Shown here piece by piece: positions 46,120 through 58,517 of a stretch of DNA of 64,000 nucleotides. Position 1 is the stretch's first letter. Each line of letters opens with the position of its first letter. A program made the translations under genes and the position numbers. A model generated the notes under the pieces. The model made no database searches. It was given only the letters and a program-made list of their open reading frames with translations, and had not been told where the DNA came from. Location of the stretch: the NCBI GenBank assembly GCA_015501075.1, contig JADNYJ010000008.1:124001-188000 (forward strand), in the 5' to 3' direction. Source of the stretch: Gymnopilus junonius (lineage: Eukaryota > Basidiomycota > Agaricomycetes > Agaricales > Galerinaceae).

Positions 46120-47241
46120 TGAGAGTTGTATGGCGAGGTCTGGTGGGTATAATGATTGAGGCTCGTAGGTAAACACTAAGCAGCGCAGTAAGAGAAGTTG
46201 GCTAAGGTCCGAGCAGGTTGAGGAATAGACGACAAGAAAAACTTTTTCGGGGCTTCGTCGCAACCCTCGTGATGGTTCCGTTTTGTGGGTAGCCCCAAAT
46301 ATGTATCGGGGCTCAAGACAGAAAGGTGCAGAGCAACGTTGTGACCTTTCTTCGGTGGTAAACAAAGAAGCACCCAAACGGGAAGGTAACGGCAGGCTTC
46401 GGCATCGCCTAGAGACGAATGAAAAGAATTACTTATTTCATGTCACCAATACACTTACCTATTTGTACGAGTACTTATAAGTCCAAGTTGTAACGGATGG
46501 CACCTTTGGCCCGCCGCTATAATTTCTGTCGCTGAATTTGAATCTTTGCGAGTGAGGGTCAAGATGACGCAATGCGACTGGGGAGATAAGATATTAGATA
46601 ACATAAATTCAACTCACGCAGTGCACGTGCACGTAAACAGGCTTGTTTTCTTTTGTCTTGTGTCACAGTTGCCAAGTTGGTTCGCAGTTCAAGCTTGTTC
46701 TCAACCATTGTCTTCATCGTCCCCTACCCTCTGGTTATTTAATAATCCTTATATCTGTTGTCAAGGCACACAAACTCGACTACCGAGACCTAAGAGCGAA
46801 TGACGCCGGTTAACCACCAACAAGTGGGCATGTTCGCCTGGTACGAATTTCTTTCTTCTATTCAAAGCTCCTCTCTTAGATTTCAGCTTACAAACGTATA
46901 GCCTCTCCTCTCTGAGTTGCTGTACATGCGAACATTGGACCGAAGCGATTGTTTTTCTTGTGTTGCTTGCTTCTTTTGCCTACTCTTCTTGTCACGAATG
47001 GTCTTGTCTCCTATGCGGTTGTCGCCTCATGTTTTGTTGTTTGACTCCCAGCCTTCTGTTGCTACGAAACTGGGCGCAGGTTCATGTCGAGAGCGGTGCT
47101 AACGGGCGCTTGTGTGTGCACGACTCTGTCTATAAAGGCTGCAGGACTCGCCTTCCCTTGAACCATCTCCTCTTCTAAGCTTTTTCTGTAACCCAACTCG
47201 AATCGAACAGCAGACTTTTACCTGGCATTGACTTGCGAAAT
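46120..47241. promoter_or_regulatory. divergent intergenic region with 12-bp palindrome
   Basis: This lies between two divergent F-box genes. GTGCACGTGCAC at 46621-46632 is a perfect palindrome containing a CACGTG E-box. No gene was recognised. Confidence 0.35.
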
Positions 47242-48735
47242 ATGCACGGCAGGATGCGCAGACCGAGTGAGTTGGTGTTGTGTGATTCTGAATCTGGTTT
47301 TCTCACTTCCTTTCACAAAAGGACGCAGGGGGAGGGCCACAATTTACGACCTTCCCGTAGAGCTTCTCACCATAATTTTTTTCTTCTTTGCAAACAGAGT
47401 CAAAGAAGAAGAAGAAGATAACCATTTCGACCAGGTCGCCTTCACTCGCTTCAAAGGATCTGTTACAAACCCTACGATATTGATAAGAGTCTGCCGCTAC
47501 TGGAGGCAGGTAGCGATGAACCTTCCGGCTCTTTGGTCCTCTATCTATATCAGCCAGCCTGTGATGAACAAACATTTGAATCTTGCTCAGCTCTGGATAA
47601 ATTTATCTCTCAGGGAACCTCTCCATCTTACATTACGATGCTCGACTGGACCTCAGTTTGTTCAAGCCGCTTATTTTATTCTGGGTGTCTTTGCTCAACA
47701 CATGCGTCGATGGCAAAGCATCGAATTTCGCTACCCTTTCCTTCTTTTCCTGCACTTAGTGTGATACGTGGACCATTGCCAATGTTGGAACACGCATGTG
47801 TATACACTGAAGAGCAGACAGGAAGGGTTGACAACGAGGTCCAAAGAATTTTGAATTGCATATATACGTCTCCTCGCCTTCGAAGTGCTAGTTGGGCAAG
47901 CGGCGTCATAAACGGCGGACCCAAATATTACCCTCAGACGCTCCCGAATATCACGAACTTGGGTATGCTCAGCAGATTGACATGCGTTCATGATGTCTTT
48001 GCCATTCTTCGTGCCTGCCCGCAATTGCAGGTCTTGACATTGACCGCAGCAAGATGTGACAGGCAGAACTGTCCGGCTATTGTTCAGATGGTTCATGGGA
48101 AGTTGCAGACCCTTCAAATCCGTGGCGTAGGCCTGGATCTTGGAGAAATATATCATTACTTGTCTCTTCCTTCTCTAAAGTCATTGGAGATAGGCTTAGA
48201 TAGGGACCCCTCTCGATGGTTGTACCACCATCTGCTGTCATTTTTCGACAGGTCTAGGTGTCGACTCCAGAAATTCAGGTTTCGGTCTTATGGTCGAAGT
48301 GGATTTACTGAGCAGGAGCTCCGCGCACTCTTTATTTGCCCCAGCTTCCAATCCCTTGAAGAGCTGGTCATCTGGCAAGAAGAGATAACCAGCGCCTGTA
48401 TCAATCTTCTAAATCTGGACTCACCCAACCCACTCATGCCCCGTCTCGTCCATCTTGAACTTTCCAAGTGCGTTGCTCAGGATAATGTCCTTGGATCCAT
48501 GCTTGTATCGAGGCGTCGCGGAAATCGCGGACCAATTAGACAACTTGAGAGTGTCAAATTCGGACAGAAGAGCACACAGAAGAAGCTGATCAACATGGGG
48601 GACAAAGGAATCTTCAAGAACCTTGTGGCAACGGTATGCGAGGCAGGCTTGCATACGCGAGAGCTGACTACGAGAATGTGGATCTCTGGCCATATTAGTT
48701 CTATATCTGCTGATTTGGCACTGACCTGTGGGTAA
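47242..48735 (+). CDS. F-box protein with leucine-rich repeats
   Basis: A short first exon (MHGRMRRPR) joins RRGRATIYDLPVELLTIIFF, then ILIRVCRYWRQVAMNLPALW and SSIYISQPVMNKHLNLAQLW, the usual agaricomycete F-box start. Leucine-rich segments follow (NITNLGMLSRLTCVHDVF, ILRACPQLQVLTLTAARCD, LQTLQIRGVGLDLGEIYHYL, LPSLKSLEIGLDRDPSRW, FQSLEELVIWQEEITSACI, PRLVHLELSKCVA). One base is missing near 47733: the frame YPFLLFL must slip to PFPSFPALSVIRGPLPMLEH. It is a probable SCF adaptor; the target is unknown. It is divergent from the F-box gene at 44.4-46.1 kb but not closely similar to it. Confidence 0.72.
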
Positions 48736-49879
48736 TAGGTAGGTAGGTACAAATAACTTTACTCGTGCAATGGACAGTTGGACTTCATGTAATTCATACT
48801 TCAGATACAATCGATAGTCACTCCTTCTCTATGCCTTTATTATCATTCTTGATCACGTAGTTCTTTTCCTTGTCTTTTCCTTATGGTTTACCACTCATTT
48901 GAACCTTCAAGTTGTAATCTAAGGCTCTGAGTTCAGCTTCTGATCCGATTCCGTTGACTACTTACATGGATCCGTTAGTAATAGGCAGATTGGTTCATCC
49001 AAGGTTCATCAAAATTTTATCAGGATCTTCCCTGCGTCCTTCACCGACAGGTAAGGAGCAGGATACCCAAGCTATCTATACCGTGTCAAAAGTTTACATA
49101 ATTTAGTTCTTTGCGTATCCCAAGGCTCCTTTGTACTACGCATGATAGTGGCGCAGAATCTTTAGCGACTCGGGATCTGGAAGCGTTGATTCAATTCATC
49201 GCAAAAAAGCTATGGTGAGCGCCTAATTCCTGGCGATTACGATGGACTCCGATTTGACATCAATGATCAGCTCCAATGAAACCAGAGCAAGAAGTGAGAA
49301 TTGATGAACTTTGGACATTCACGCCCTCAATGATAGGTGCCGTATTTAACACACATTATATATAGACCAGAAATGAAGCAAACGTGCGTGGGCTTATAGG
49401 CATATCAATGTTTATGTCAAGCCAAATATCCATAGCCATTCCACAGCCACTCCCGGAGTAGGCACTCAAATCTTCCGTCGGGTCTAGCCGATGCACAAAT
49501 AGATGTCGTGAGCCACCGATAATCAAGTTTTAGAGCGGCGAGACCGCTCATGTCCGTTTGATGATCTGATTATGTATTCCTCCTAGATGACATCTTGGGT
49601 TTTCGTATAAAGGGACGCGTTTTGTCATGACATTGTCCAATCCACTGTATACCCGCCCTCAGTAATCCCTTTCATCAGCCTGCTGTGATACTAGAGGGCT
49701 GTAGATGCAGATTTCGGACCATGACTTGTGAGTAGTTACCACCTTGTCTGATGCACTGAGTAACAGGAAGCTCATTGTATATACCTTGGCTCGACGAAAG
49801 ATTTATCCGATTCACGATCCAATATTCTAGCATCGGTAAGATACACAGTGGCAAAGAATGATACGCCGCTGACTCCAAC
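48736..49879. other. 1.1-kb intergenic region
   Basis: No coding block, RNA gene or repeat was recognised. It should contain the promoter, and perhaps a first exon, of the membrane-protein gene that follows. Confidence 0.35.
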
Positions 49880-51344
49880 AATCTAGCTCTGCTAATTTAT
49901 GATTATTCCCTGACTTTGACCGATGAAATCAAATATTTCTGGCTCAAGAAATTCAAAATTTCGACAGCACTGTATATTGCATGTCGCTATGCCTTGATCT
50001 CCAATATCCTCTTCCTATTCGCATTAGCCGATAAATTTCCGCACCTCAGGGTAGGTGTAATCTCGAATCTCTTTTTGATAAACGAACTGAGCATTTCCAA
50101 GTACTTTTCTAGATTTTGCATTTACGTTTCGACCCGCCATTGAAAAGAAATTTTGAAGTTGCAATAATACCTACAAGTTATGTGCTGCGTTGAGTGTTGT
50201 GGGAAGGGCTGCAATAGTCTGTAAGTGTTCCTCTTTATGCTGTGACCTTTTGGCTAGTTAATAAACAGTTGATAGTTGTGTGGGGAATCAGGACGTACGC
50301 AGTTTACAACAAAAGCAAGTGGATCCTCCTCGTTCTTGGTCCCCTGGGAGTCGCGGTCGTCGGCCTTGACATAGTACGCACAGGTTCAACGGTTATCTCA
50401 TCAGTGTCTAACGGTGTTCTAGTCTCATGTACCTTGGGTGGCCTGTGTTAGTAATCATCCCGGGAATCCGACGTGCGTCATATTTACCCTGTTGTTCACT
50501 TGTTCACTTAAATGTCCTTATTCATTTTAATCCAGAGGTGAGCTATTCCTTCGAGAATTGAGACGTACCAAGTTCTCATATCATTTTTTCAGTTGATTCA
50601 TTGTTGTTAATCTTTATGGTGGTCTACGAATTTCTCGCAGCGTTTCTTGCCACCTTTCGTATTTGGCAAGCTTCCCGAATCAGTGGGTTGCGGGAGGCAA
50701 AATGGAGTGGGCTTATGCCCCTGGTTCTCCGAGAAGGTAGGAGAATTCTGCTCTTCTGAAACATGTGCTCAGCTACCCGTGGGTAGGCCTTTTCTACTTA
50801 TGGTATTTAGGACTGGTTAGCTTTTTAGGGACGAGTCCCTGACTTCCTGACAGCAGCGTATCGATAGCCACACTGATCGCATTCATTCTGCTCCTTGTCA
50901 GCCTTTCAATGTCATCCTGTCAACGAAACCGTACTCATATAAAAATTACTGCATACAGACATCGGTCAGTCTTCTCCCTCAGTAGTATACTCAATATTCA
51001 GTACCTAACTAAGTTGGCATACAGAATGGGACATTCATTCAACGCTTGCTGAACGCCGTTACCCTCCCGTAAGTGCTTGCATTGAAAATGGAAGAAGTTA
51101 TGCTAAGCATTATTTCTTTGATAGTATGTCGGGATTTTTAACAGCAAGGTTCCTTCTTCACCTCCGGCGCTGGGTCGCAGAATCGAACGGAGACGAGGAC
51201 TCTTTGGATCAACCGAATATAGTCCTTGACTTTCTGGATTCCGCACAAGCCGCTACACAGCAGTCAGTAGTCAACGAGTTTGGAGAGGACCCAGTTCTTC
51301 GCGAACGAAATCGAGAGAGAGAAAGCATTCAGGTAGAACGTTAA
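49880..51344 (+). CDS. DUF6533-type multi-span membrane protein
   Basis: Several small exons encode a seven-helix-like membrane protein of a family expanded in Agaricomycetes. The first block LALLIYDYSLTLTDEIKYFW matches the family's YDY..T...E...W start. Then come ACRYALISNILFLFALADKF, CNNTYKLCAALSVVGRAAIV, VVWGIRTYAVYNKSKWILLV and LGPLGVAVVGLDIV. FMVVYEFLAAFLATFRIWQA and MSGFLTARFLLHLRRWVAES follow, with a hydrophilic tail ending RERNRERESIQVER. The start codon is not identified: in the coding frame a stop precedes YAADSNNLALL, so an upstream exon or a lost base is likely. Function in the family is unknown; receptor-like roles are only speculation. Confidence 0.6.
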
Positions 51345-51582
51345 ATGGTGGAGTAATTTTTTTATTTGGACTTTTGGGAATGAAGTTTAATGGTCTGTAA
51401 TATCATGCATAATTAAATAGTCCTACCTGTAATAAGTCCGAGTCGGTCTCCTTAATTTCGTAAATTATCGTAAATTTGGAACGATGCCGTGTATATCAGT
51501 GAGACCAAGCGAGCTACTTCAGGTAATTAGTCCCTGAATTTCAGTGATCGTTAAAAGTACTGATGCCTGTCACTTTCCCATT

Positions 51583-52651
51583 CTAGGCACTTGTGGGCGC
51601 TTGTCGGCGATGTGATGATGGGATAGATGCTGACTGATCGTGAATAAATAGTCCTTCGATGTTGTCCGTTACAGTCCAATAATGGCAGAAATTTGCATGC
51701 TGTGATAGACAGTTAAGGTCGGGAATACTAGAATACGGACGTAAGGATGTACCTTGGTGTATCGAAGATTCTGTAAAGATTGCGTTTTGAACACTTCATA
51801 GTCTTCTAGTGCTCCTGGAATACCTGCATCTTTATATTGTTTCGTCGAAATATATGTCATGCCATCTGCCGCAAAGAGGAAATGTAAGCAGTATTGAGCG
51901 CAGGTAAAAAAGGCAGTATCAACTTCAGGCTCCTCACCGTATCTGTATGTACATCTGACTAGGCGAAATAGTGTTTCCTCTTCATTTGGATGCATTTTCA
52001 AAAGGTTCACGCTGCTTCGGATATCTCAGCTGGGAAGACATAGTCTGTCTCAAGGAAGCCAGAAGTGAATAGGCAAGACTGGAGGAGGATACTCGTAGTA
52101 ATTCACCAGACACTCTGTACAGAGAACCCCGTTTTCGGGGGAGATACATCAGTTGGGTAATGCAATATAAGCGGATGACGTCGAAAAGGGCGTTTCCAAA
52201 CTATCGTAGAGGTTTTCTTGCTTAGCAAAATGCTTCGTAAAAACTTGCTCGTCCACATCAAGTCATATAGATCAAGGGGATGAAGATGGCCAAAAACTTG
52301 GTTAGCAATCAAGGCACCGCTTGCGGATGAACACGCTCCCAACAGACCTCGAGGACGATGTAGGGAGGACAGTCGAACAGTACTTCAAGGTTCATACCAC
52401 CAGTATGCCTTCGACAGAACTGCTTCCTCAATCCCATTCGGATGAATATATATATGTAGTTACCTACACGCATGCATGTGTGTTCTCGTTAGTGACGGGC
52501 TTTAACGCTGACAAGAATGGGAGCTACCTCTAGCTTCTAGAGAATGAGGAATGATGGATGAGGTGGCACAAGGGCGGACTCCAAGCTCGGAGAGGTCCGT
52601 TTGAGAGTTCAATGTATATAAGTCTTTATACTGAGCATTGGTAACAGCCAT
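51583..52651 (-). pseudogene. decayed F-box paralogue of the gene at 44.4-46.1 kb
   Basis: It matches the intact gene block by block: MGLRKQFCRRHTGGMNLEVLFD (VGLRKQFCGRN... in the intact copy), VFGHLHPLDLYDLMWTSKFL, RRHPLILHYPTDVSPPK, MHPNEEETLFRLVRCTYRYG, DAGIPGALEDYEVFKTQSL. After DVSPPK the sequence jumps straight to LCTECL in another frame, so roughly 150 bp covering the GPATC...YCHG cysteine region are gone. The N-terminal block is weakly kept (SQTDLSELGVRPC against SQMDPSCLGVPPG). The first F-box intron has GT where the intact gene has GC, but its acceptor is out of phase. The conserved C-terminal third is largely missing. Confidence 0.65.
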
Positions 52652-53019
52652 TGATATATCGATGTTTATATGCAGAGGGGTAAGTCTAGTTCCTTTTTCC
52701 AGTGGGCCGAGCTCAGAATGCAATGAGAAAGGTGATAGGAGGTGGCAGTAGGGAAAAGGCGGAATATTAGATGACAGAAAAGTTTCCATGTTTATGCACT
52801 TTCTCAGCGAAAGCGACCGATTTAAAAATTATTACATAATTATTACAATATTATTGTCATTGACTGGACGTTGAACGTTGATGTTGTATCGACGAACTAT
52901 CAACGTCTTCAAGCATATAATTCACTAGGCATAAATATCGTACAATCAAGAGAAAGTGACAAAGCTATTCGTCCGTTCAAAGGCAAAAGACATTACTGGG
53001 CCTAAGCGATTCCACTTCT
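52652..53019. other. AT-rich spacer
   Basis: No gene was recognised. ATTATTACAATATTATT-type AT runs occur around 52830-52855. Confidence 0.35.
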
Positions 53020-53570
53020 TCAGTCGCTCGACTTCTCGTGTTCCGCCAAAACCTTCTTGGCGTGTTCCTTTGCTTCCTTGGACGTATGCGGGTCTGGAAC
53101 AAGGGTTAACTCGATGTCGAAAGGACTGGACGGTAATGATAATGCCACTGACTCTTCAAAGTTGCCTTGTATCCTCCGAGCATGCGATGCTCTTCCGTCT
53201 CGTCTTCAGCATGATGGTGCTCACCGCGGGTTCGATGGTGAGATTCTTCCATAACGACTTTTCCCTTCTCTGAATGACCTGGGATGCGCGATATCGAACT
53301 TCATAATCCCACACCAGAGGGGAGCATGATTGGGACAGACTCACCACTGGCTGCGTGCTCGTGGGTAGTTACTTCGTCTGGATCGACTCCCATCTCGTGG
53401 AGACGCGCCCTGGCGTGGTTCTTGGCCTCTGTTGAAACAGTGGGATTGTGGATGCTGGCTTTGAGCCCAGCAATGACGCGCTCTGGGTTCTTTGTCTCGT
53501 GGTCTTTCGCTGTTTGTTCGTCTCTCAGAACAGTCGAGGGAGAATGAAACCACTCACAACTTTCCGACAT
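53020..53570 (-). CDS. Con-6 family protein (conidiation-specific protein 6 type), copy A
   Basis: Four exons encode a small hydrophilic protein with two Con-6 repeats. Exon 1 is MSES plus one base. Next is SKDHETKNPERVIAGLKASI, HNPTVSTEAKNHARARLHEM. A charged linker (HSEKGKVVMEESHHRTRGEH) and the second repeat (RMLGGYKATLKNPHTSKEAK, EHAKKVLAEHEKSSD) follow. Con-6 proteins are abundant in Neurospora spores and stress-induced in other fungi; the molecular role is unclear. The acceptor near 53513 was chosen because it restores the frame. Exon boundaries match copy B at 63 kb, showing common origin. Confidence 0.82.
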
Positions 53571-53949
53571 ATTATGTGCGGTGACTGGATTCGTTAGATT
53601 ATTAGGTGTGGAGTTGACAGAGTCTGGGAGAAAGAGATTTTGTCTATCTCAAGGTACGGCCGTTTATATGTTGTCCTCTTATTCAATACCTCAGACTTTC
53701 CGTTTAAGGTACGATGACGTTATTGGTCCCAGACAATGAGGTGTACCTGGAACCCATCCATCAGGTCGAGATGAGGCGAGAGACTAATACGCCCTTCGTT
53801 AGGTCCAATAGAGCCGGTCGGATCGTTCTTGTCGACTTGCAAAATAGGCTATAGTTTAGAGGGAAATTTTCAAGGTATCTTGCTGCACCTAAAGTACTCG
53901 TAAATGTCGTGCTTCACCTCCTTGCATTCTGAGACTTCTACATTTGTCA

Positions 53950-54362
53950 GAAGTATTACGGTATTCTCAGATTGCCAAATCCAGAACCGGATACTCCAGC
54001 GCCTCTGCCTTCAGGCGCGGTCTCGCGGGTTTGCTGGCGATGCGCATCGTTCTTATGTGCGTTATGTTGGGGCCGCGCTGGAGGCCGTCAAGCATTAACT
54101 TCAGACGATACAAGCGATAGAATCCACGCACCTTTTCCTCTTTCCAGGACGTTCAATTTGGACTGCGCTAGCTCCCGCTCTTCTTTGGAAAGCTTGGTGT
54201 TGTGGATCATCGATTGTAGCTCAGACATTCCCTTCATCTCCTTAGCACTGAATTTATCGTCTCAAGACCCAAACCGATTCAGCGTCGAGCTTGACGGAGG
54301 TGAGTAAGACTGCTTACGGGTTGTACCCTTTCCCTTCATCATTGGGTCCTTTCGAGGTTTCA
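53950..54362 (-). CDS. con-6-like small gene or fragment
   Basis: A possible first exon (MKPRKDPMMKGKGTTR) is followed by KFSAKEMKGMSELQSMIHNT, KLSKEERELAQSKLNVLE. This keeps the IHN..S.E....A...L spacing of the Con-6 repeat in degenerate form. A third block (RPQHNAHKNDAHRQQTRE) may complete it. The first splice does not join cleanly. The closest relative in the window is the gene at 54622-55245. Confidence 0.35.
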
Positions 54363-54621
54363 TATACTGCGAAGGAGCCTGTCAGATTAGGATAGAATTG
54401 GCAAAGATCACAGGGACTTGCGGTTACAGGGTTTGTGGATGCAGGAAGAAAAGTCAAGGCGAAGCTATTGTCATGCAGATGTCAGACCTCCGTGGTTATC
54501 AACCTTCCCAGGGAGATATGTACCGAGACGACAATGATGGTAATAATTGTTAAAAAAAAAGGGCTGAAATTGCAGATTTATTTGAATGATGCACAACAAG
54601 TGTAGTTGGATGCTACTATTT

Positions 54622-55245
54622 CTATGCTTCTCGTGTATCAGTGACGCCCTCTTCCAAGTAATCATCTCTGGCCGACGCCTTTCTATGACCTGACGCTTTG
54701 TGATCTGGCCGAGCGAAAGAATTCAGATCCCACACGTGTGATGCATCGGGTTGAAAACTTACTATTCTTCACAGCGTAGAAATCTCCTTCACCTTGGCTG
54801 AGATTCTTCGATCCCTTGTGCTCATCGTTATGGCCTCCCATTTCGTATCGTTCAAATGCTTCGTCCTTGGAGAAGATTCTGCTGTCTCCTCCTGTCTCTT
54901 CCAGCGGCACAATGCGATGCCTTCGGTTATGAGGCTCCGGCTCTACATGAACGGAAGGGTAAGCATAGCTCGAAGGACATGAATAGCATGTGAAAATGTA
55001 CCCTTGGAATTTACCAAATCATCGAGCTTGGCTTCAGCGATATCCCGTTGCATATTAGACGACCCGCGGCTACTCATGATGCTCTGCAGTGTTTCAATCT
55101 CCTCACGCTCCTTCGCAGAGAACTTCGAAAGATCGATATTGGCTATATACAGGCCAATTAGATTGTTTGGCTTTCTCAGACAGTCACTCGAAATGCGCTT
55201 ACATGAGTGTAGACTTTGCGCGGTCGAGCCAGGTGAGCTAGACAT
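54622..55245 (-). CDS. small hydrophilic protein, con-6-like N-terminal repeat
   Basis: Four exons join in frame: MSSSPGSTAQSLHSS, then NIDLSKFSAKEREEIETLQS, IMSSRGSSNMQRDIAEAKLD, then PEPHNRRHRIVPLEETGGDS, RIFSKDEAFERYEMGGHNDE, HKGSKNLSQGEGDFYAVKN, and TSGHRKASARDDYLEEGVTD, TREA. The first block parallels the con-6-like piece at 54.2 kb (KFSAKE..., LQS..., A..KL). The rest is charged and probably disordered. It is not a standard Con-6 protein. Its place beside Con-6 copy A suggests a diverged duplicate. Function unknown. Confidence 0.45.
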
Positions 55246-56324
55246 TCTGAAAGGAAGATATAAGTTGTAGAGGTTGAATTGGATATGAGAAGATGGCGAT
55301 ACTCAATGACCGTCCTTTATTGACCTGCAGTGGTGTGTTTCCCCTCTTTGTCCATGTCTAGCATTACAAACCCCCCGTTTCAGTAAGACTCATCATAGCC
55401 GACTATTTTTAGATTTATCGCGAAGGAATATGTGGCGCACTGCTGACGTCACGACAGCCAATTTTCCATATGGACAACTATAGGTCGTCCCCCCTGTATG
55501 CTGACCTTTCTCCGGTGACTAGTGATTGCTTTTGCGAGTCCTAAAATGACTTCTTCCATATTTCAAGAAAAAACTTTCCCAATATTGAAAAATCTACTGG
55601 GCATTGTGGGCCATGGTTGCATTAAATCCCGCAGACTCTCCAAACCTCGGAACATTTAAGAAACTTGGAGACGTTAATGGCTCAGGTGACGAAGAGGACC
55701 CACGCTTATGAAGACTTAAACGCACAAAAGTGTACCGCATCGTCAGCCTCGGGGACGTTAGTGCTCATCGCAGCCAATGAAAGATCTTTGGAGTGGCTAT
55801 CGGCATATGTACCTGATTTGTTGAAATTATCATGAGTTTGACCAATCATGTTCCGCATCTACATCTTATTTGGATTGGAAGACAGAATTGCGCATAAATT
55901 ACAGCATTTCAGCACTACTTGACTGTATGTAGGCATTCAGTATGGCACATATCGGACATTAGAATAATTGACCCTTAGCTTCAAGTCGATTTATCAGAAA
56001 GCATGCCACAAACGTCAAGCTTGCTTCCATCACAAAGTGATCATTTTGAGAATACTCGCTTTCGCTCTTGCTTCCATCGGATTGCTCCCTTATTGCTCTG
56101 CCTAAATTTAGATACCAGTAGCAGAAGGGTCCGCTGCAATCGGTATGGACGTTGGCTGTACTCTTGAATTTACTCTCTATCGCCGATCTTTCTGAGTTAG
56201 GTTATCACAGTAGAACAAGCACCTGAGATCAATATCGAGGTGCACTATTTAGTAGAAAACATCTCAATGTTGGAGGGTCTCTAACTTCCTTCCTGTTTAC
56301 GTGGTCTGAGTGCGGGATATTACA
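55246..56324. other. 1.1-kb intergenic region
   Basis: This lies between divergent genes. No conserved coding block or repeat was recognised. Confidence 0.35.
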
Positions 56325-56974
56325 ATGTCCAGTTCATACTCGCCTCCAGTTTCCTCCGATCACGTACTCTTTGTCTCCTCTTTAGTTCTTATAGACGCAC
56401 CAATTGAGAAAGTATGGGGTGTATTGATGGACCTGCCAGCCTACAGAGAGTGGTCGGTTCCTTCAACTTACTTTGACCTCGATGATAACGTTGACTAATG
56501 TTCAACAGGAATACATTCGTGTAGGAAATACCTACAAGATCACGATCATATGTGTATCTCGACTAACTTCTGTTTGCAGACGTTCCATAGCTGTTACCGA
56601 CCGCAACAAGAACATCCTCGGGGACCAAACCTTGGCAGAAGGGAAAAACATCCACATCACTATCAACACAGCACTCACCCTTTCTGAACCCGGAGTTCTT
56701 GACGGGGGTAGTGCATTTGCAGTTGTCTCCACGTTTGACCCCGAAAATTACAGGGTTGCCTGGCAGCCGATATGTTGCCCAAGTATTTGCTCAACACGGA
56801 GCGATGGCAGATATTATCTGTCGATGAGGCTACCGGGAAGACCAAGTACGAAACGCACGAATTTTTTGATGGAATTTTGCGTATTATGTCAAGTTTGTGG
56901 TTGGAAGTAAAATAGCCAAAGGTTTCCAGGCTGCCGCAGATACATTGAAGGAACGCGTTGAAGGGATGAAATAA
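56325..56974 (+). CDS. SRPBCC (START-like) superfamily protein
   Basis: This is a small helix-grip protein with a predicted hydrophobic ligand pocket (polyketide cyclase/dehydrase type). Exons read MSSSYSPPVSSDHVLFVSSL, VLIDAPIEKVWGVLMDLPAY, REW/NTFVRSIAVTDRNKNIL, then GDQTLAEGKNIHITINTA, YRVAWQPIMLPKYLLNTERW, QILSVDEATGKTKYETHEFF, DGILAYYVKFVVGSKIAKGF and QAAADTLKERVEGMK. The A-I-E-K-VW...L..Y.EW start and the long amphipathic C-terminal helix fit the fold. Two single-base losses interrupt the frame, near 56772 and 56882. Ligand unknown. Confidence 0.7.
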
Positions 56975-58517
56975 TCGTCAATGGCAGTAAGGCTGGTTCA
57001 CCTTGGTCGTTGTAAACATCGTTTACTTAGTCAAACACTTTTTGTCATCTTGGGACGTTACTAGATATCCTTTTCATCTAACGAAATGACAGGACAGGCC
57101 GCCTCGGCTGAAAACCCTTTTTAGTCCTTCTCTGACTACTAGACAGCGACGCTTGAATCAATGGCCTAGCGAAATTAAGGAAAAGCCTTATCTATCTTTC
57201 CACCTCCTTGGCCGCTAGTAACCGGGTGAAGAAATTCATTTCTAGACAATGATGTACTAACGTAAAATGCAAAGCATTGGATATTCATCATTCTTTGTCC
57301 TTGTGACAAGACAGAATCGGATGTCCCAAATGATCAAATCTTAACAGACTATTATTGAACGGATTGACAGGACAACGATCCCTATATATCCTCCTGTGCT
57401 CAGGACCTCAAGCCTAGTGGATCGATTTTAAATGACCGGTATTTCGCCGGATTCTTTAGCCTATAGTTGCTTGTGAATGTATGAAAGTAAAAGCCCTGAG
57501 CTTGATCTTACTTTCCAAGGTCCCCGCAATTTAATCTATGAACGAGACTGCCTATATCTCTCAAAAACACGGTTGAGTCATGCCGCCGTAAACGGGTTTG
57601 GTAGAAAAAGGGAATATTCCAATGCGGGGATGTGGCGCACACACCGAGGCAGCTGATGTAAATACGCATGGGAAAAGGTACAGACCTGCCATTCATTACC
57701 TGACTAAATTCTGTCCCTTGCCCATTTAGTCTAGTGCAGTCTATCGGGCCATTTATGTTATCAGGAGGAAGTCATCAGGAATTCTTCTACGGAGACAAGT
57801 CGTACCAGTACATGAGATGAGGCGTAGAGTCTTTTGAACATACACGTAAGACAATCGGGTTGGATCAGGATCGAGATCAAGAAGAGTAATGAAAGAGGAA
57901 GGGGGAAAGAAGTCGAAACTTAGGAGTCAGGAGAGGAACAAGTGAAAGAGAAAAGTCGAGAACGAAAATGGTTGGTTAAATACTTATTGAAAAATAAGTA
58001 TAAAAATGTAAAGATTTTGATGACCAACATGTGGCCAACGTTATTGGTGAGATTGTAAAATATAGACGAACGCAATATATAAATGGATGGATGAATGGAA
58101 TATGGATGGAAGGGGTCGTGGATGGGGGATCGTGATCGTGATCATGAGTTCGTGGTACATACATGGAATATACGAGAGAGAGAGAGCGAGGAGACCCGGC
58201 TGGGTCGATAACATATCAAATCAAACAATCATGATGCGACGAAAGCAGGTTTGACATGCGAGAGAGGAGAGAGATGCAAAAAAAATGCACAAGGAGAAGA
58301 GAGAGACGAAAGAGACGATGACGAAAGAGATATGCAGAGGGAAAAAGGGATGGTCAGAAAGACCTGATGAGCAAATAGCAGAACACATTCGAAGAACTTT
58401 TTTGCTTCCCAGAAAAGAGGATCCAGAAAAGGCGAGCTGTACAAACTCGCCTGGCGCATTGCCGGCAAAGGGGCGCCGCACACAACCACCGCACCCAACC
58501 GCATCCACAAAAACCTT
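56975..58517. other. 1.5-kb intergenic region with simple repeats
   Basis: A GGATGGATGAATGGA-type stretch lies near 58083-58112, a GATCGTGATCGTGATCATGA palindrome-like run near 58128, and GAGAGAGAGAGCGAG runs near 58171 and 58260-58320. No gene was recognised. Confidence 0.45.

Noticed and set aside
58137..58330. GA-rich runs as a possible CRISPR or structured repeat
   Set aside because: They are irregular purine tracts without unit spacers; simple low-complexity DNA.
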